NCBI GenBank assembly: GCA_035651955.1
Contig: DASRES010000070.1
Coordinates: 1-59,357, forward strand
Direction: 5' to 3'
Source of the DNA: Acidimicrobiia bacterium
Lineage (GTDB): Bacteria > Actinomycetota > Acidimicrobiia > IMCC26256 > JAMXLJ01
DNA length: 59,357 nt
Below, piece by piece: positions 17,711-25,135 of the stretch; position 1 is the first letter of the stretch; each line of letters opens with the position of its first letter. The notes below the pieces were generated by a model. The model made no database searches, was not told the DNA's origin, and was given only the letters and a program-made list of their open reading frames with translations. Made by a program: the position numbers and the translations under genes.

Positions 17711-17995
17711 CGCGACGTTCATGCCCTGCTGACGGAACCGGTCGGCGAGGTCCACAGCCGGGTGCACGTCCAGGTCCGCGACCGCGCTCCAGTGCTGCAC
17801 CACGCGTTCGATGTCGTCGTGCGTCGCGGCGTCGAACACGAACACGTCCGGGCAGGACGTCCCGACCGATCCGTAGATCGCGATCGTCGTCACCCCTTCG
17901 GGGCGCGCGCCCTCGTTCCACCACCGGCGCGAGAGCGTCTCGACCTCCGTGCCGGCCGCAGCCGGCTTCGCGCGCACGAACGCCAGATACAGCAT
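17708..17995 (-). CDS. DUF3303 family small protein
   Basis: A 95-residue cytoplasmic protein of unknown role, resembling DUF3303 (ferredoxin-like fold): start MLYLAFVRAK, middle PEGVTTIAIYGSVGT, then VQHWSAVADLDVHPAVDLAD. ATG at 17995 is chosen because GGGAGGC lies 8-13 nt upstream and family members start at this MLY; a longer reading frame upstream reaches 18061 but adds an unconserved tail. It is the only gene on the minus strand within the translation-factor operon, inserted between infB and the DUF503 gene. Confidence 0.7.
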   Translation of the reverse strand: MLYLAFVRAKPAAAGTEVETLSRRWWNEGARPEGVTTIAIYGSVGTSCPDVFVFDAATHDDIERVVQHWSAVADLDVHPAVDLADRFRQQGMNVA

Positions 17996-18106
17996 CCGGA
18001 CCCGCCTCCCGTTCGAGGAACCGTCTGCCGCCACCGTCGTCCCGGGACGCGCGGCCGTCAAGCGTCACGCTCCGGCGGGCGTCGCCGACGGTGCGAGAAT
18101 GGGTAC

Positions 18107-18397
18107 ATGCATGCCGCGGCGGTCTGCTTCGAGCTGCGTGTCCCGGAGAGTCGATCGCTGAAGGCCAAGCGCGCCGCGGTCCGCCCGATCGTGGACGGGC
18201 TGCGCCACCGCTTCCACGTCTCGGTCGCCGAGGTCGACCACCAGGACGCGTGGCAGCGCGCCGCGATCGCGGTCGCGGTCGTCGCCGAGAGCAGCCGGCA
18301 GCTCGAGCACGTGCTCGCCACGGTCGAGCGCTTCGTCGCGAACGCGCCCGACGTCGAGCTGCTCGACGAGGAGACGTCCTACCTGGAGAGCGCCTGA
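18107..18397 (+). CDS. ylxP: DUF503 (YlxP-like) protein
   Basis: Small 96-residue protein of the YlxP family usually found between infB and rbfA; function unproven but linked by position to ribosome assembly. Core segments are ELRVPESRSLKAKRAAVRPI and VAEVDHQDAWQRAAIAVAVV. ATG at 18107 with GAGAAT six nucleotides upstream as a weak -10, so it may restart transcription after the minus-strand insertion. Its last codons (TYLESA) are the first unit of a triplicated 28-bp repeat that leads into rbfA. Confidence 0.88.
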   Translation: MHAAAVCFELRVPESRSLKAKRAAVRPIVDGLRHRFHVSVAEVDHQDAWQRAAIAVAVVAESSRQLEHVLATVERFVANAPDVELLDEETSYLESA

Positions 18398-18398
18398 G

Positions 18399-18425
18399 AT
18401 GGCGCGCTACCTGGAAGGCGCCTGA
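18399..18425 (+). CDS. 8-codon mini-ORF 1 before rbfA
   Basis: MARYLEGA followed by TGA. It begins one nucleotide after the DUF503 stop and ends one nucleotide before mini-ORF 2. Generated by the tandem repeat. If ribosomes reinitiate along this chain it would tune rbfA translation; no peptide function is suggested. Confidence 0.35.
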   Translation: MARYLEGA

Positions 18426-18426
18426 G

Positions 18427-18453
18427 ATGGCGCGCTGCCTGGAAGGGGCGTGA
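18427..18453 (+). CDS. 8-codon mini-ORF 2 before rbfA
   Basis: MARCLEGA followed by TGA, then C and the rbfA GTG. Same arrangement as mini-ORF 1, one substitution in the peptide. Confidence 0.35.
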   Translation: MARCLEGA

Positions 18454-18454
18454 C

Positions 18455-18835
18455 GTGGCGCACCGCAACCACGGCACCCGTCGCTACCCGCGCACGGCGC
18501 GTGTCAACGAGGTCGTGCGGGAGGTGCTCGCGACCGAGGTCGAGCGACTGTCCGACCCGCGCCTCGAGCTCGTCACGGTGACGGGCGTCGAGGTGAGTAA
18601 CGATCTGCGGGAGGCCACGGTCTACTATTCCGCGTTCGGTCCGAGCGACGAGGCAGCCGCCGGATTGCGCGCCGCGGCCTCGCACCTGCGCGGGGTCCTC
18701 GGCACCCAGGTCCGGCTCAAGTACCTGCCCCGCCTCTCGTTCCGTGAGGACCCGGGCGTCGTGCAGGGCCGCCGGGTCGACGAGATCATCCGCGAGCTCC
18801 ACGGCGGGGAGCCACGGCGAGAAGGGGAATCGTGA
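18455..18835 (+). CDS. rbfA: Ribosome-binding factor A
   Basis: 30S maturation factor. The 126 residues have the KH-like RbfA fold signatures VNEVVREVLATEVERLSDPR, VTVTGVEVSNDLREATVYYS and LPRLSFREDPG. GTG at 18455 is reached through the stop-start chain of the two mini-ORFs. Its stop overlaps the next gene by 4 nt (GTGA). Confidence 0.93.
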   Translation: MAHRNHGTRRYPRTARVNEVVREVLATEVERLSDPRLELVTVTGVEVSNDLREATVYYSAFGPSDEAAAGLRAAASHLRGVLGTQVRLKYLPRLSFREDPGVVQGRRVDEIIRELHGGEPRREGES

Positions 18836-19812
18836 CGAGCTCCGGTGGGGCGGGCGTCCAGGACGCCCTCGATCGCGCCGCCGCGACGATCGGGCGCGCC
18901 GACACCGTCGCGCTCGCGTGCCACGTCAGCCCGGACGGCGACGCGCTCGGGTCCACGCTCGGCATGTTCCACGCGCTCCGCGCCGGGGGCCGGCGCGTCG
19001 TCGCGTCCTTCCCGACACCGTTCGTCGTCGCGCCCCACTACCGCGAGCTGCCCGGCCTCGACCTGCTCGTCCCGCCATCCGAGTTCCCCGACGAGCCGGA
19101 CGTCATGGTCACGTTCGACTGCGGCGCGCTCAACCGCCTCGGCGACCTCGAGCCGGCCGCGAAGGCCGCCCACGAGCTCGTCGTCGTCGACCACCACGTC
19201 TCGAACGACCGCTACGGCACGGTGAACGTCATCGACCCGGACGCCGCCGCGAGCGGTGTGCTCGCGCGCCGGCTGATCGACCGGATGGGCCTTCCGCTCG
19301 ACGCGGATGCCGCGCACTGCCTGTACGCCGCGCTCGTGTGCGACACCGGACGCTTCCAGTACGACACGACGACAGCCGACGTCTTCGACCTCGCGCGCGA
19401 GCTCGTCGCGTACGACGTCCCCGTCTCCCGTCTCAGTCGCACGCTCTTCGAGGAGCATCGCTTCGCGTACCTGCAGCTGCTCGGGGAGGCGCTCGCGCGC
19501 GCCGAGCTCCTCACGGACGAGCGCTTCGTGTGGACCGCGGTCACCCAGGACATGTTGAAGCGCCACGACGTCACGATCGAGGAGGTCGAGGGGCTGATCG
19601 ACATCCTCCGGCGCACGATGGAGGCCGAGGTGACCTGCGTGCTCAAGGAGGAGCGCGACGGGTCGGTGCGCGTGAGCCTGCGGTCGCTCGGTGACGTCGA
19701 CGTGCAGGCGATCGCGCAGCAGCACGGCGGTGGCGGCCACCGGTTCGCGGCCGGGTTCACGTCGAGCGACGGCATCGACGAGGTCGTCCGCTCCATCTGC
19801 GCCGCGCTGTAA
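18832..19812 (+). CDS. nrnA: DHH/DHHA1 phosphoesterase, NrnA-type (nano-RNase / pAp phosphatase)
   Basis: Degrades very short oligoribonucleotides and/or 3'-phosphoadenosine 5'-phosphate. The 326 residues show the DHH-family motifs CHVSPDGDALGS, TFDCGA, the signature VVVDHHVSN, and the C-terminal DHHA1 motif QHGGGGHRFAAGF. GTG overlaps the rbfA stop. This rbfA-nrnA-truB order is standard. Confidence 0.92.
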   Translation: MTSSGGAGVQDALDRAAATIGRADTVALACHVSPDGDALGSTLGMFHALRAGGRRVVASFPTPFVVAPHYRELPGLDLLVPPSEFPDEPDVMVTFDCGALNRLGDLEPAAKAAHELVVVDHHVSNDRYGTVNVIDPDAAASGVLARRLIDRMGLPLDADAAHCLYAALVCDTGRFQYDTTTADVFDLARELVAYDVPVSRLSRTLFEEHRFAYLQLLGEALARAELLTDERFVWTAVTQDMLKRHDVTIEEVEGLIDILRRTMEAEVTCVLKEERDGSVRVSLRSLGDVDVQAIAQQHGGGGHRFAAGFTSSDGIDEVVRSICAAL

Positions 19813-19820
19813 TCGTCTCC

Positions 19821-20735
19821 GTGAGCGGTGCCACACAACTCGACGGGTTGTTGGTCGTCGACAAGCCGGCGGGATGGACGTCCCACGACGTCGTCGCGAA
19901 GTTGCGCGGCGCGTGCGGCCAACGCCGCATCGGTCACGCGGGCACGCTCGACCCCGACGCGACCGGCGTGCTCCTCGTCGGGCTCGGGCGCGTGACGCGG
20001 CTGTTGCGGTTCCTGCAGGGCGAGTCGAAGGCGTACCGGGCGGACGTCGTCTTCGGGATCGCGACCGACACGCTCGACGCGTCCGGTCGCGAGCTCGAGA
20101 GGCGCGCGATGCCGGTCGGGCGCGAGGACGTCGAGCATGCCGCCGCACGCTTCGTCGGCGACGTCGAGCAGGTGCCGCCCATGGTCTCGGCGGTGAAGGT
20201 CGGCGGCCGCCGGCTGCACGAGCTCGCCCGGCACGGGAAGGACGTCGACCGCCCGCCGCGGACGGTGCACATCTCCCGTCTCGTCGTCGAGGACCTCGTC
20301 CCCGGCGACCACCCGGTCGCCACGATCCGCATCGAGTGCGGCAGCGGCACGTACATCCGGACGCTGGCGGACGACCTCGGGCGCGCGCTCGGTGGGTTCG
20401 CGCACGTCCGTTCGCTGCGCCGGCTCCGCGCGGGCGCGTTCACGCTCGACGACGCGCACCCGCTCGACGCCGTCCTCGCCGACCCGAGCGCACACGGCCT
20501 CACGCCCGCGGACGCGATGCGGGCGATGGCACGTGTAGAGGTCGACGACGTGCATCGCGCCGCGATCGCGCACGGCGCCGTGTTCACCGACGATCCGATC
20601 GGCGAGCGCGCGCACGGCGCGGGCCCGTTCGCGATGGTGGATCCCGGCGGCGCGCTGCTCGCGGTGTACGAGCGGCGTGGCCCGAAGCTGAAGCCCGCTG
20701 TCGTCCTCGCCGCGGCGGGAACGGACGGCCCGTGA
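19821..20735 (+). CDS. truB: tRNA pseudouridine(55) synthase
   Basis: Makes pseudouridine 55 in the T-loop of tRNAs. 304 residues from GTG at 19821; the catalytic aspartate lies in GHAGTLDPDATGVLLV (about residue 40), with KAYRADVVFG and CGSGTYIRTLADDLG downstream and a C-terminal PUA-like region. The TGA shares bases with the ATG of ribF (TGATG). Confidence 0.94.
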   Translation: MSGATQLDGLLVVDKPAGWTSHDVVAKLRGACGQRRIGHAGTLDPDATGVLLVGLGRVTRLLRFLQGESKAYRADVVFGIATDTLDASGRELERRAMPVGREDVEHAAARFVGDVEQVPPMVSAVKVGGRRLHELARHGKDVDRPPRTVHISRLVVEDLVPGDHPVATIRIECGSGTYIRTLADDLGRALGGFAHVRSLRRLRAGAFTLDDAHPLDAVLADPSAHGLTPADAMRAMARVEVDDVHRAAIAHGAVFTDDPIGERAHGAGPFAMVDPGGALLAVYERRGPKLKPAVVLAAAGTDGP

Positions 20736-21688
20736 TGCGCGTGGTACGCGACGTCGACGGCGCGCCGCGACTCAGCGGCGGCGCGGTCGTGACGATCGGC
20801 GCGTACGACGGGGTGCATCTCGGTCACCAGCGCGTGCTGCACCTCGTGCGCGAGCTCGCCGACGCGCGTGGGCTCGACGCGGTCGTCGTCACGTTCGACC
20901 GTCACCCCGCGCAGGTCGTTCGCCCGGAGTCCGCGCCGAAGCTCCTGACGACGCTCGAGCAGAAGCTCGAGCTCATCGACCTCACCGGGGACGTCGACCT
21001 CTGCTACGTCCTCACGTTCGACGAGTCGCGCAGCCACGAGACGGCCGAGCAGTTCGTCACCGACGTGCTCGTCGAGCATCTGCGCGCGCGGCTCGTCGTG
21101 GTGGGCGAGGACTTCCACTTCGGCTACAAGCGCGGCGGGAACGTCCCGCTGCTCGGGCGGATGGGCGCGGAGCTTGGGTTCGAGGTGATCGGCCTCGGGC
21201 TCGTCGCGGTCGAGGGTGACCCGACTGGCACGATCTACTCGTCCACGCGCATCCGCACGCTGCTGACCGAAGGCGACGTCGCGGGCGCGGCGCGGCTCCT
21301 CGGCCGTCCGCACGAGGTGCGCGGCGTCGTGCAGGAGGGTGACCGGCGCGGGCGCACCCTCGGGTACCCGACCGCCAACCTCGCGGTCCCCAGCGAGATC
21401 TGCCTGCCCGCCGACGGCATCTACGCGGGAACGTTCGTCACGCCGGACGGCGTGGAGCGCGCGACGGCGATCTCGCTGGGCCGCCGCCCGACGTTCTACG
21501 AGCACGCCGACGTGTCGCTGCTCGAGGCGTATGTGCTCGACTTCGACGGCGACCTCTACGGGCAGGACGTGCGCGTCCGGTTCGTCACCCGGCTGCGCGG
21601 CGAGCAACGCTTCGACAGCGTCGACGCGCTGGTCGCGCAGATGGGCCGCGACGTCGAGGCGACGCGACAGGTCGTCGCGGTCCGATAG
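20735..21688 (+). CDS. ribF: Bifunctional riboflavin kinase / FAD synthetase
   Basis: Converts riboflavin to FMN and FMN to FAD. The 317 residues comprise the N-terminal FAD-synthetase domain (TIGAYDGVHLGHQRVL, about residues 20-35; STRIRTLL near 168) and the C-terminal riboflavin kinase domain (GDRRGRTLGYPTANL, about residues 205-220). ATG at 20735 overlaps the truB stop; a GTG one codon earlier could also serve. Confidence 0.94.
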   Translation: MRVVRDVDGAPRLSGGAVVTIGAYDGVHLGHQRVLHLVRELADARGLDAVVVTFDRHPAQVVRPESAPKLLTTLEQKLELIDLTGDVDLCYVLTFDESRSHETAEQFVTDVLVEHLRARLVVVGEDFHFGYKRGGNVPLLGRMGAELGFEVIGLGLVAVEGDPTGTIYSSTRIRTLLTEGDVAGAARLLGRPHEVRGVVQEGDRRGRTLGYPTANLAVPSEICLPADGIYAGTFVTPDGVERATAISLGRRPTFYEHADVSLLEAYVLDFDGDLYGQDVRVRFVTRLRGEQRFDSVDALVAQMGRDVEATRQVVAVR

Positions 21689-21706
21689 TGCGGAGACGGG
21701 GGACGG

Positions 21707-22096
21707 ATGGAGAAGACGCAGATCAACCCGTGGTCGTGGCAGGACGCGGCCGGGTTCTCGCAGGCGTGGCGCGTCGACGGCGCGCGATCAGTCGTGTTCG
21801 TGTCCGGTCAGGCCGCCATCTCCGGTGAGGGGCAGCTGGTCGGCGAGGGCGACTTCGAGCGGCAGGTGACGCAGGTGTTCGAGAACCTGCGCGCTGTGCT
21901 CGAGCAGGCCGGCGCGGGTCTCGACGCGATCGTGAAGCTGACCGTCTTCCTCACCGACATCGGCAAGCTCCGCGACTTCGGTCGCATCAAGGCCGGGTTC
22001 ATCGCCGGGCCGCAGCCTGCGTCGACGGCCGTCGGCGTCACCGCGCTCGCGTTGCCCGGGATGATGATCGAGGTCGAGGCGATCGCGGTCGTGTGA
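21707..22096 (+). CDS. RidA/YjgF/YER057c family protein
   Basis: Cytoplasmic 129-residue trimeric-family protein; RidA proper hydrolyses reactive enamine/imine intermediates. Conserved features are VFVSGQAAISGEG, LEQAGAGLDAIVKLTVFL and STAVGVTALALPGMMIEVEA. The usual catalytic arginine of RidA (in the PxRxxxxV motif) is not evident; the stretch reads PASTAVGV, so this is more likely another subgroup of the family. It ends the translation operon, 18 nt after ribF, and converges with the hydrolase gene. Confidence 0.85.
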   Translation: MEKTQINPWSWQDAAGFSQAWRVDGARSVVFVSGQAAISGEGQLVGEGDFERQVTQVFENLRAVLEQAGAGLDAIVKLTVFLTDIGKLRDFGRIKAGFIAGPQPASTAVGVTALALPGMMIEVEAIAVV

Positions 22097-22106
22097 CCGC
22101 GCGGCG

Positions 22107-22826
22107 TCAGTCGCGCAACGTCCGGGCGAGGAACTCGACGGTCACGGGCCACGAGCGCGCCGCCGCGGCGGGATCGGCGAAGCGCGGCGCGAGCAGGTTC
22201 TCGAAGGCGTGGCCCGCGCCCTCGTACACGTGCACCTCGGCATCCGGTCGCCCGTCGAACACCTTGCGTACCTGTTCGACGTCGGCCATCGGGATGTACT
22301 CGTCGTGGTCGCCGAAGTGGAAGCAGATCGGACACGTGATGTCGTCGGCGAGCGCGAGGCGCTGCGCCGTGCTCGAGCCGTAGTACGACACGCACGCGTC
22401 CGGCGTCCCGTACGCGGCGACGAGATAGCTCAACAGCCCGCCGAGGCAGTAGCCCATGACACCGACCTTCCCGGTCGTCTCCGGCAGGCCGCGCAGGTGG
22501 TCGAGCGCAGCGAGGAGGTCCGCGACCTTCGTCTCGTCCTCGACCTCCGTGAGGTAGCGGCCGATGTAGCCGAACCCGGCCTGCATGCTGTCGTCGTCGT
22601 GGGGGAGGCGGACACCGCGCTCGACGCGGTGGAACACCTCGGGACACGACACGACGTAACCGAGCGCGGCGAGGTCGCGTGCCTTCCCGAGCAGGAACTC
22701 GTTGACGCCGAAGATCTCCTGGAGGAGCAGCACGCCGGGCCCGCGTCCGGCGTCGGGGACGACAACGTCCGCGTCGAACGTGCGTCCGTCAGGAGCGGTG
22801 ACCGTGTCGATGCGTGTGGTCGGCAT
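22107..22826 (-). CDS. Dienelactone hydrolase family protein
   Basis: Alpha/beta hydrolase of 239 residues. The Cys-type catalytic triad is visible: nucleophile in GVMGYCLGGLLSY (Cys about residue 124), Asp in FGDHDEYIP, His in GAGHAFENLL. The family opens dienelactones in chloroaromatic degradation but many members have other ester substrates; nothing nearby points to aromatic catabolism. It lies 12 nt downstream of the drug-exporter gene in the same orientation, so they are likely co-transcribed. Confidence 0.87.
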   Translation of the reverse strand: MPTTRIDTVTAPDGRTFDADVVVPDAGRGPGVLLLQEIFGVNEFLLGKARDLAALGYVVSCPEVFHRVERGVRLPHDDDSMQAGFGYIGRYLTEVEDETKVADLLAALDHLRGLPETTGKVGVMGYCLGGLLSYLVAAYGTPDACVSYYGSSTAQRLALADDITCPICFHFGDHDEYIPMADVEQVRKVFDGRPDAEVHVYEGAGHAFENLLAPRFADPAAAARSWPVTVEFLARTLRD

Positions 22827-22838
22827 GCGCGCAGCCTG

Positions 22839-24512
22839 TCACGCGCGTGACGTCGCGCTCGACCGGCGACGACGGCTGGGACGATCGCGTCGGCGGCGCT
22901 CGCGCGCGTGCAACTCCTCGCGGCGCTCCGGAGGCAACGGCCGGGCCGGCAGCCAGGCCGCGGTGATGAGCGCGCCGAGTAACGCCGCGACCGCGCCGAC
23001 GACCACGCCGGCGTGGAGCCCGCTCACGAACGCTCCACGAGCGTGACTCGCGAGCGCGTCACCGGCGGCGCCGCCGACGTGATGCGCGACTGCCAGCGCC
23101 GCACCGACCTGGTGGCGGATCTGCTTCGCGACCGTGGCCGGCACGGGCTTGCCGTGGAGGAAGGAGCCGATCCGCGATCCGTAGCCCGACGCGAGCAGGC
23201 TTCCGATGACGGCGACACCGAGCGCGCCGCCGACCTGGCGGGTCGTGTCGTTCACGGCCGAGCCGACCCCCGCGTTCTCGAGGGGCAGCGAGCCCATGAT
23301 CGAGTCGGTCGCGGGCGTCATCGTCAGCCCCATGCCTCCCGACATGAGCAGCATCCGCCACAACAGGTCGACGTACGACGTGTCGACCCGCACGCGCGAG
23401 AACAGTGCGAGCCCGATCGCCACGACGAGCAGCCCGACCGCCACCGTGACCTTCGTGCCGACCCTCTCGGCGACGCGCGCGCTCAGCGGCGCGACGACCA
23501 TGATCGCCACCGCGAACGGGAGCAACGCGACGCCCGTCTTCAGCGCGCTGTAGCCGAGCACGAACTGGAAGTACTGCGTCAGCAGGAACGTCGCCCCGAA
23601 CAGCGCGAAGAACACGAGCATCAGGCTGACGCTCGCCGCCGTGAAGCGCGGGTTCTCGAAGAACGCGACGTTCAGCATCGGGTGACGGCTGCGCAGCTCC
23701 CACGCCACGAACGCGGCGAGCAGCACCGCGGACACCACGAACGCGCCGAGCACGCGCGCCGCGGTCCATCCCGCGGTCGGCGCGTCGATGATCGCGAACA
23801 GCAGCACGAACAACCCGGTGATCGACAGCACCGCGCCCGTCACGTCGAGCCTCGGTGCGCGGGGGTCCTTCGACGTCGGCACGATCCACTGGCCCGCCGC
23901 GATCGCGACGATGACGATCGGGATGTTCACGAGGAAGATCGATCCCCACGCGAAGTGCTCGAGCAGCAGCCCGCCGGCGAGCGGACCGATCGCGATGCCG
24001 ATTCCCGCGACGCCCGCCCATACCCCGATCGCGCGGCCGCGCTCCTCGTCGGTGAAGACGTTCGTGATGATCGACAGCGTCGACGGCATGATGAACGCGC
24101 CGCCGACACCCATCAGCGCGCGCGTCGCGATGAGCTGCGTCGGCGTCGAGACGAGCGCGGACAGCAGCGACCCGAGCCCGAAGACGGCGAGGCCGAGTTG
24201 CAGCGCGCCCCGCCGCCCGAAGCGGTCGCCGAGGCTCCCCGCGCTGAGCAGCAGCCCGGCGAACACGAGCGTGTACGAGTCGACCATCCACTGCAGCTCG
24301 CTGTCGTTCGCGTGCAGGTCGCGGACCAGCGTGGGGAGCGCCACGTTGAGGATGGTGTTGTCGAGCGTGATGACGACGAGGCTGAAGCACAGGACGGCGA
24401 GGATCCACCAGCGCCGGTCGTAGACCGGGCCCTCCGTGGGCGCGGTCGCGCGACCTTCCGTGGGCGCGCGCACGGGCGCGGGGGAGCGGTCCATGCCGGA
24501 CGCGGTACCCAT
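22839..24512 (-). CDS. MFS drug exporter, DHA2 (EmrB/QacA) family, 14 TM
   Basis: Proton-driven multidrug efflux pump of the inner membrane; substrate unknown. 557 residues. Motifs: [17 protein letters not shown] in TM1 (DHA2 signature), [11 protein letters not shown] (motif A loop), and the gate motif [13 protein letters not shown], with further hydrophobic segments through [15 protein letters not shown]. The N-terminus before TM1 has a short internal duplication (APTEG twice). The C-terminal tail is Arg-rich. ATG at 24512 chosen; a second in-frame ATG is at 24494. Divergent from rpsO. Confidence 0.9.
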   Translation of the reverse strand: MGTASGMDRSPAPVRAPTEGRATAPTEGPVYDRRWWILAVLCFSLVVITLDNTILNVALPTLVRDLHANDSELQWMVDSYTLVFAGLLLSAGSLGDRFGRRGALQLGLAVFGLGSLLSALVSTPTQLIATRALMGVGGAFIMPSTLSIITNVFTDEERGRAIGVWAGVAGIGIAIGPLAGGLLLEHFAWGSIFLVNIPIVIVAIAAGQWIVPTSKDPRAPRLDVTGAVLSITGLFVLLFAIIDAPTAGWTAARVLGAFVVSAVLLAAFVAWELRSRHPMLNVAFFENPRFTAASVSLMLVFFALFGATFLLTQYFQFVLGYSALKTGVALLPFAVAIMVVAPLSARVAERVGTKVTVAVGLLVVAIGLALFSRVRVDTSYVDLLWRMLLMSGGMGLTMTPATDSIMGSLPLENAGVGSAVNDTTRQVGGALGVAVIGSLLASGYGSRIGSFLHGKPVPATVAKQIRHQVGAALAVAHHVGGAAGDALASHARGAFVSGLHAGVVVGAVAALLGALITAAWLPARPLPPERREELHARERRRRDRPSRRRRSSATSRA

Positions 24513-24555
24513 GCCGGTGGCCCGTCACCCAGCGGGGCTCCCGCCGGCCCCGTGG

Positions 24556-24561
24556 TAGCCT
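24556..24561 (+). promoter_or_regulatory. -10 box upstream of rpsO
   Basis: TAGCCT, leaving a leader of roughly 100 nt before rpsO, long enough for the S15 autoregulatory structure known in other bacteria, though I could not assign a specific fold. Confidence 0.4.
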
Positions 24562-24667
24562 GCCTCGGCAGCCCGTCGCCATGTCGGCCGACGGCTCGCC
24601 GTCTCCAGGGACGCCGCCCGGTGTCCGTGGAGCACCCCGCACCGACGCACGAAGGTTCGCGCCAGGC

Positions 24668-24925
24668 ATGCCCGACACCGCAGCCACGATCGCCGAGCAC
24701 CGCGTCCACGAGACGGACACGGGGTCGCCGGAGGTCCAGATCGCGCTCCTCACCGGACGCATCAACCACCTCACGGAGCACCTCAAGGTCCACAAGAAGG
24801 ACCACCACTCGCGGCGAGGCCTGCTCATGCTCGTGGGACGCCGCCGCAGACTGCTCGACTACCTGCGGCGCAACGACGTCGAGCGGTACCGGGCCCTGAT
24901 CGCGAAGCTCGGCCTGCGCCGCTAG
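24668..24925 (+). CDS. rpsO: 30S ribosomal protein S15
   Basis: Binds the central domain of 16S rRNA early in assembly. 85 residues, slightly shorter than the usual 89, with the S15 signature [17 protein letters not shown] and [18 protein letters not shown] at 24668 gives the canonical N-terminus length; an upstream in-frame ATG at 24581 would add an unconserved 29-residue extension. Next to pnp, the usual rpsO-pnp pairing. Confidence 0.95.
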   Translation: MPDTAATIAEHRVHETDTGSPEVQIALLTGRINHLTEHLKVHKKDHHSRRGLLMLVGRRRRLLDYLRRNDVERYRALIAKLGLRR

Positions 24926-24935
24926 GGGTGCATCG

Positions 24936-24957
24936 GGAGCGGCCCTCGGGTCGCTCC
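24936..24957 (+). terminator. Hairpin between rpsO and pnp
   Basis: GGAGCG ... CGCTCC with an inner GCCC/GGGT pairing, just 10 nt after the rpsO stop and followed by only two T residues. Could be a partial terminator or a processing site, as between rpsO and pnp in E. coli. The remaining 180 nt up to pnp hold nothing I recognise except the ribosome site AGAGGAG. Confidence 0.4.
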
Positions 24958-25135
24958 TTGCGCGTCCGGCGCGTGTCCGGCCGCCGCAACACACACGAGA
25001 CAGATCGACCGGCGCGTGCAACGTCGGTTGTCAGTCGCCACCGCCCGGGCCGGCCGCACCCGCGACCCGCCGACCGGGGCCGTGACAACTGGGAACCGAG
25101 GTCTCCCGCCGGCACGCACGAGAGGAGTGCGTTCC

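Larger units (their letters stand above)
18380..18463 (+). repeat. Three tandem 28-bp units across the DUF503/rbfA junction
   Basis: Units at 18380-18407, 18408-18435 and 18436-18463. Units 1 and 2 differ at a couple of positions; unit 3 is more diverged. Each contains a stop followed closely by a start (TGAGATG, TGAGATG, TGACGTG). The last start is the rbfA GTG. Confidence 0.9.

Noticed and set aside
24581-24667. 29-residue N-terminal extension of S15
   Set aside because: S15 is about 85-89 residues; the extension is Pro/Arg-rich leader sequence.
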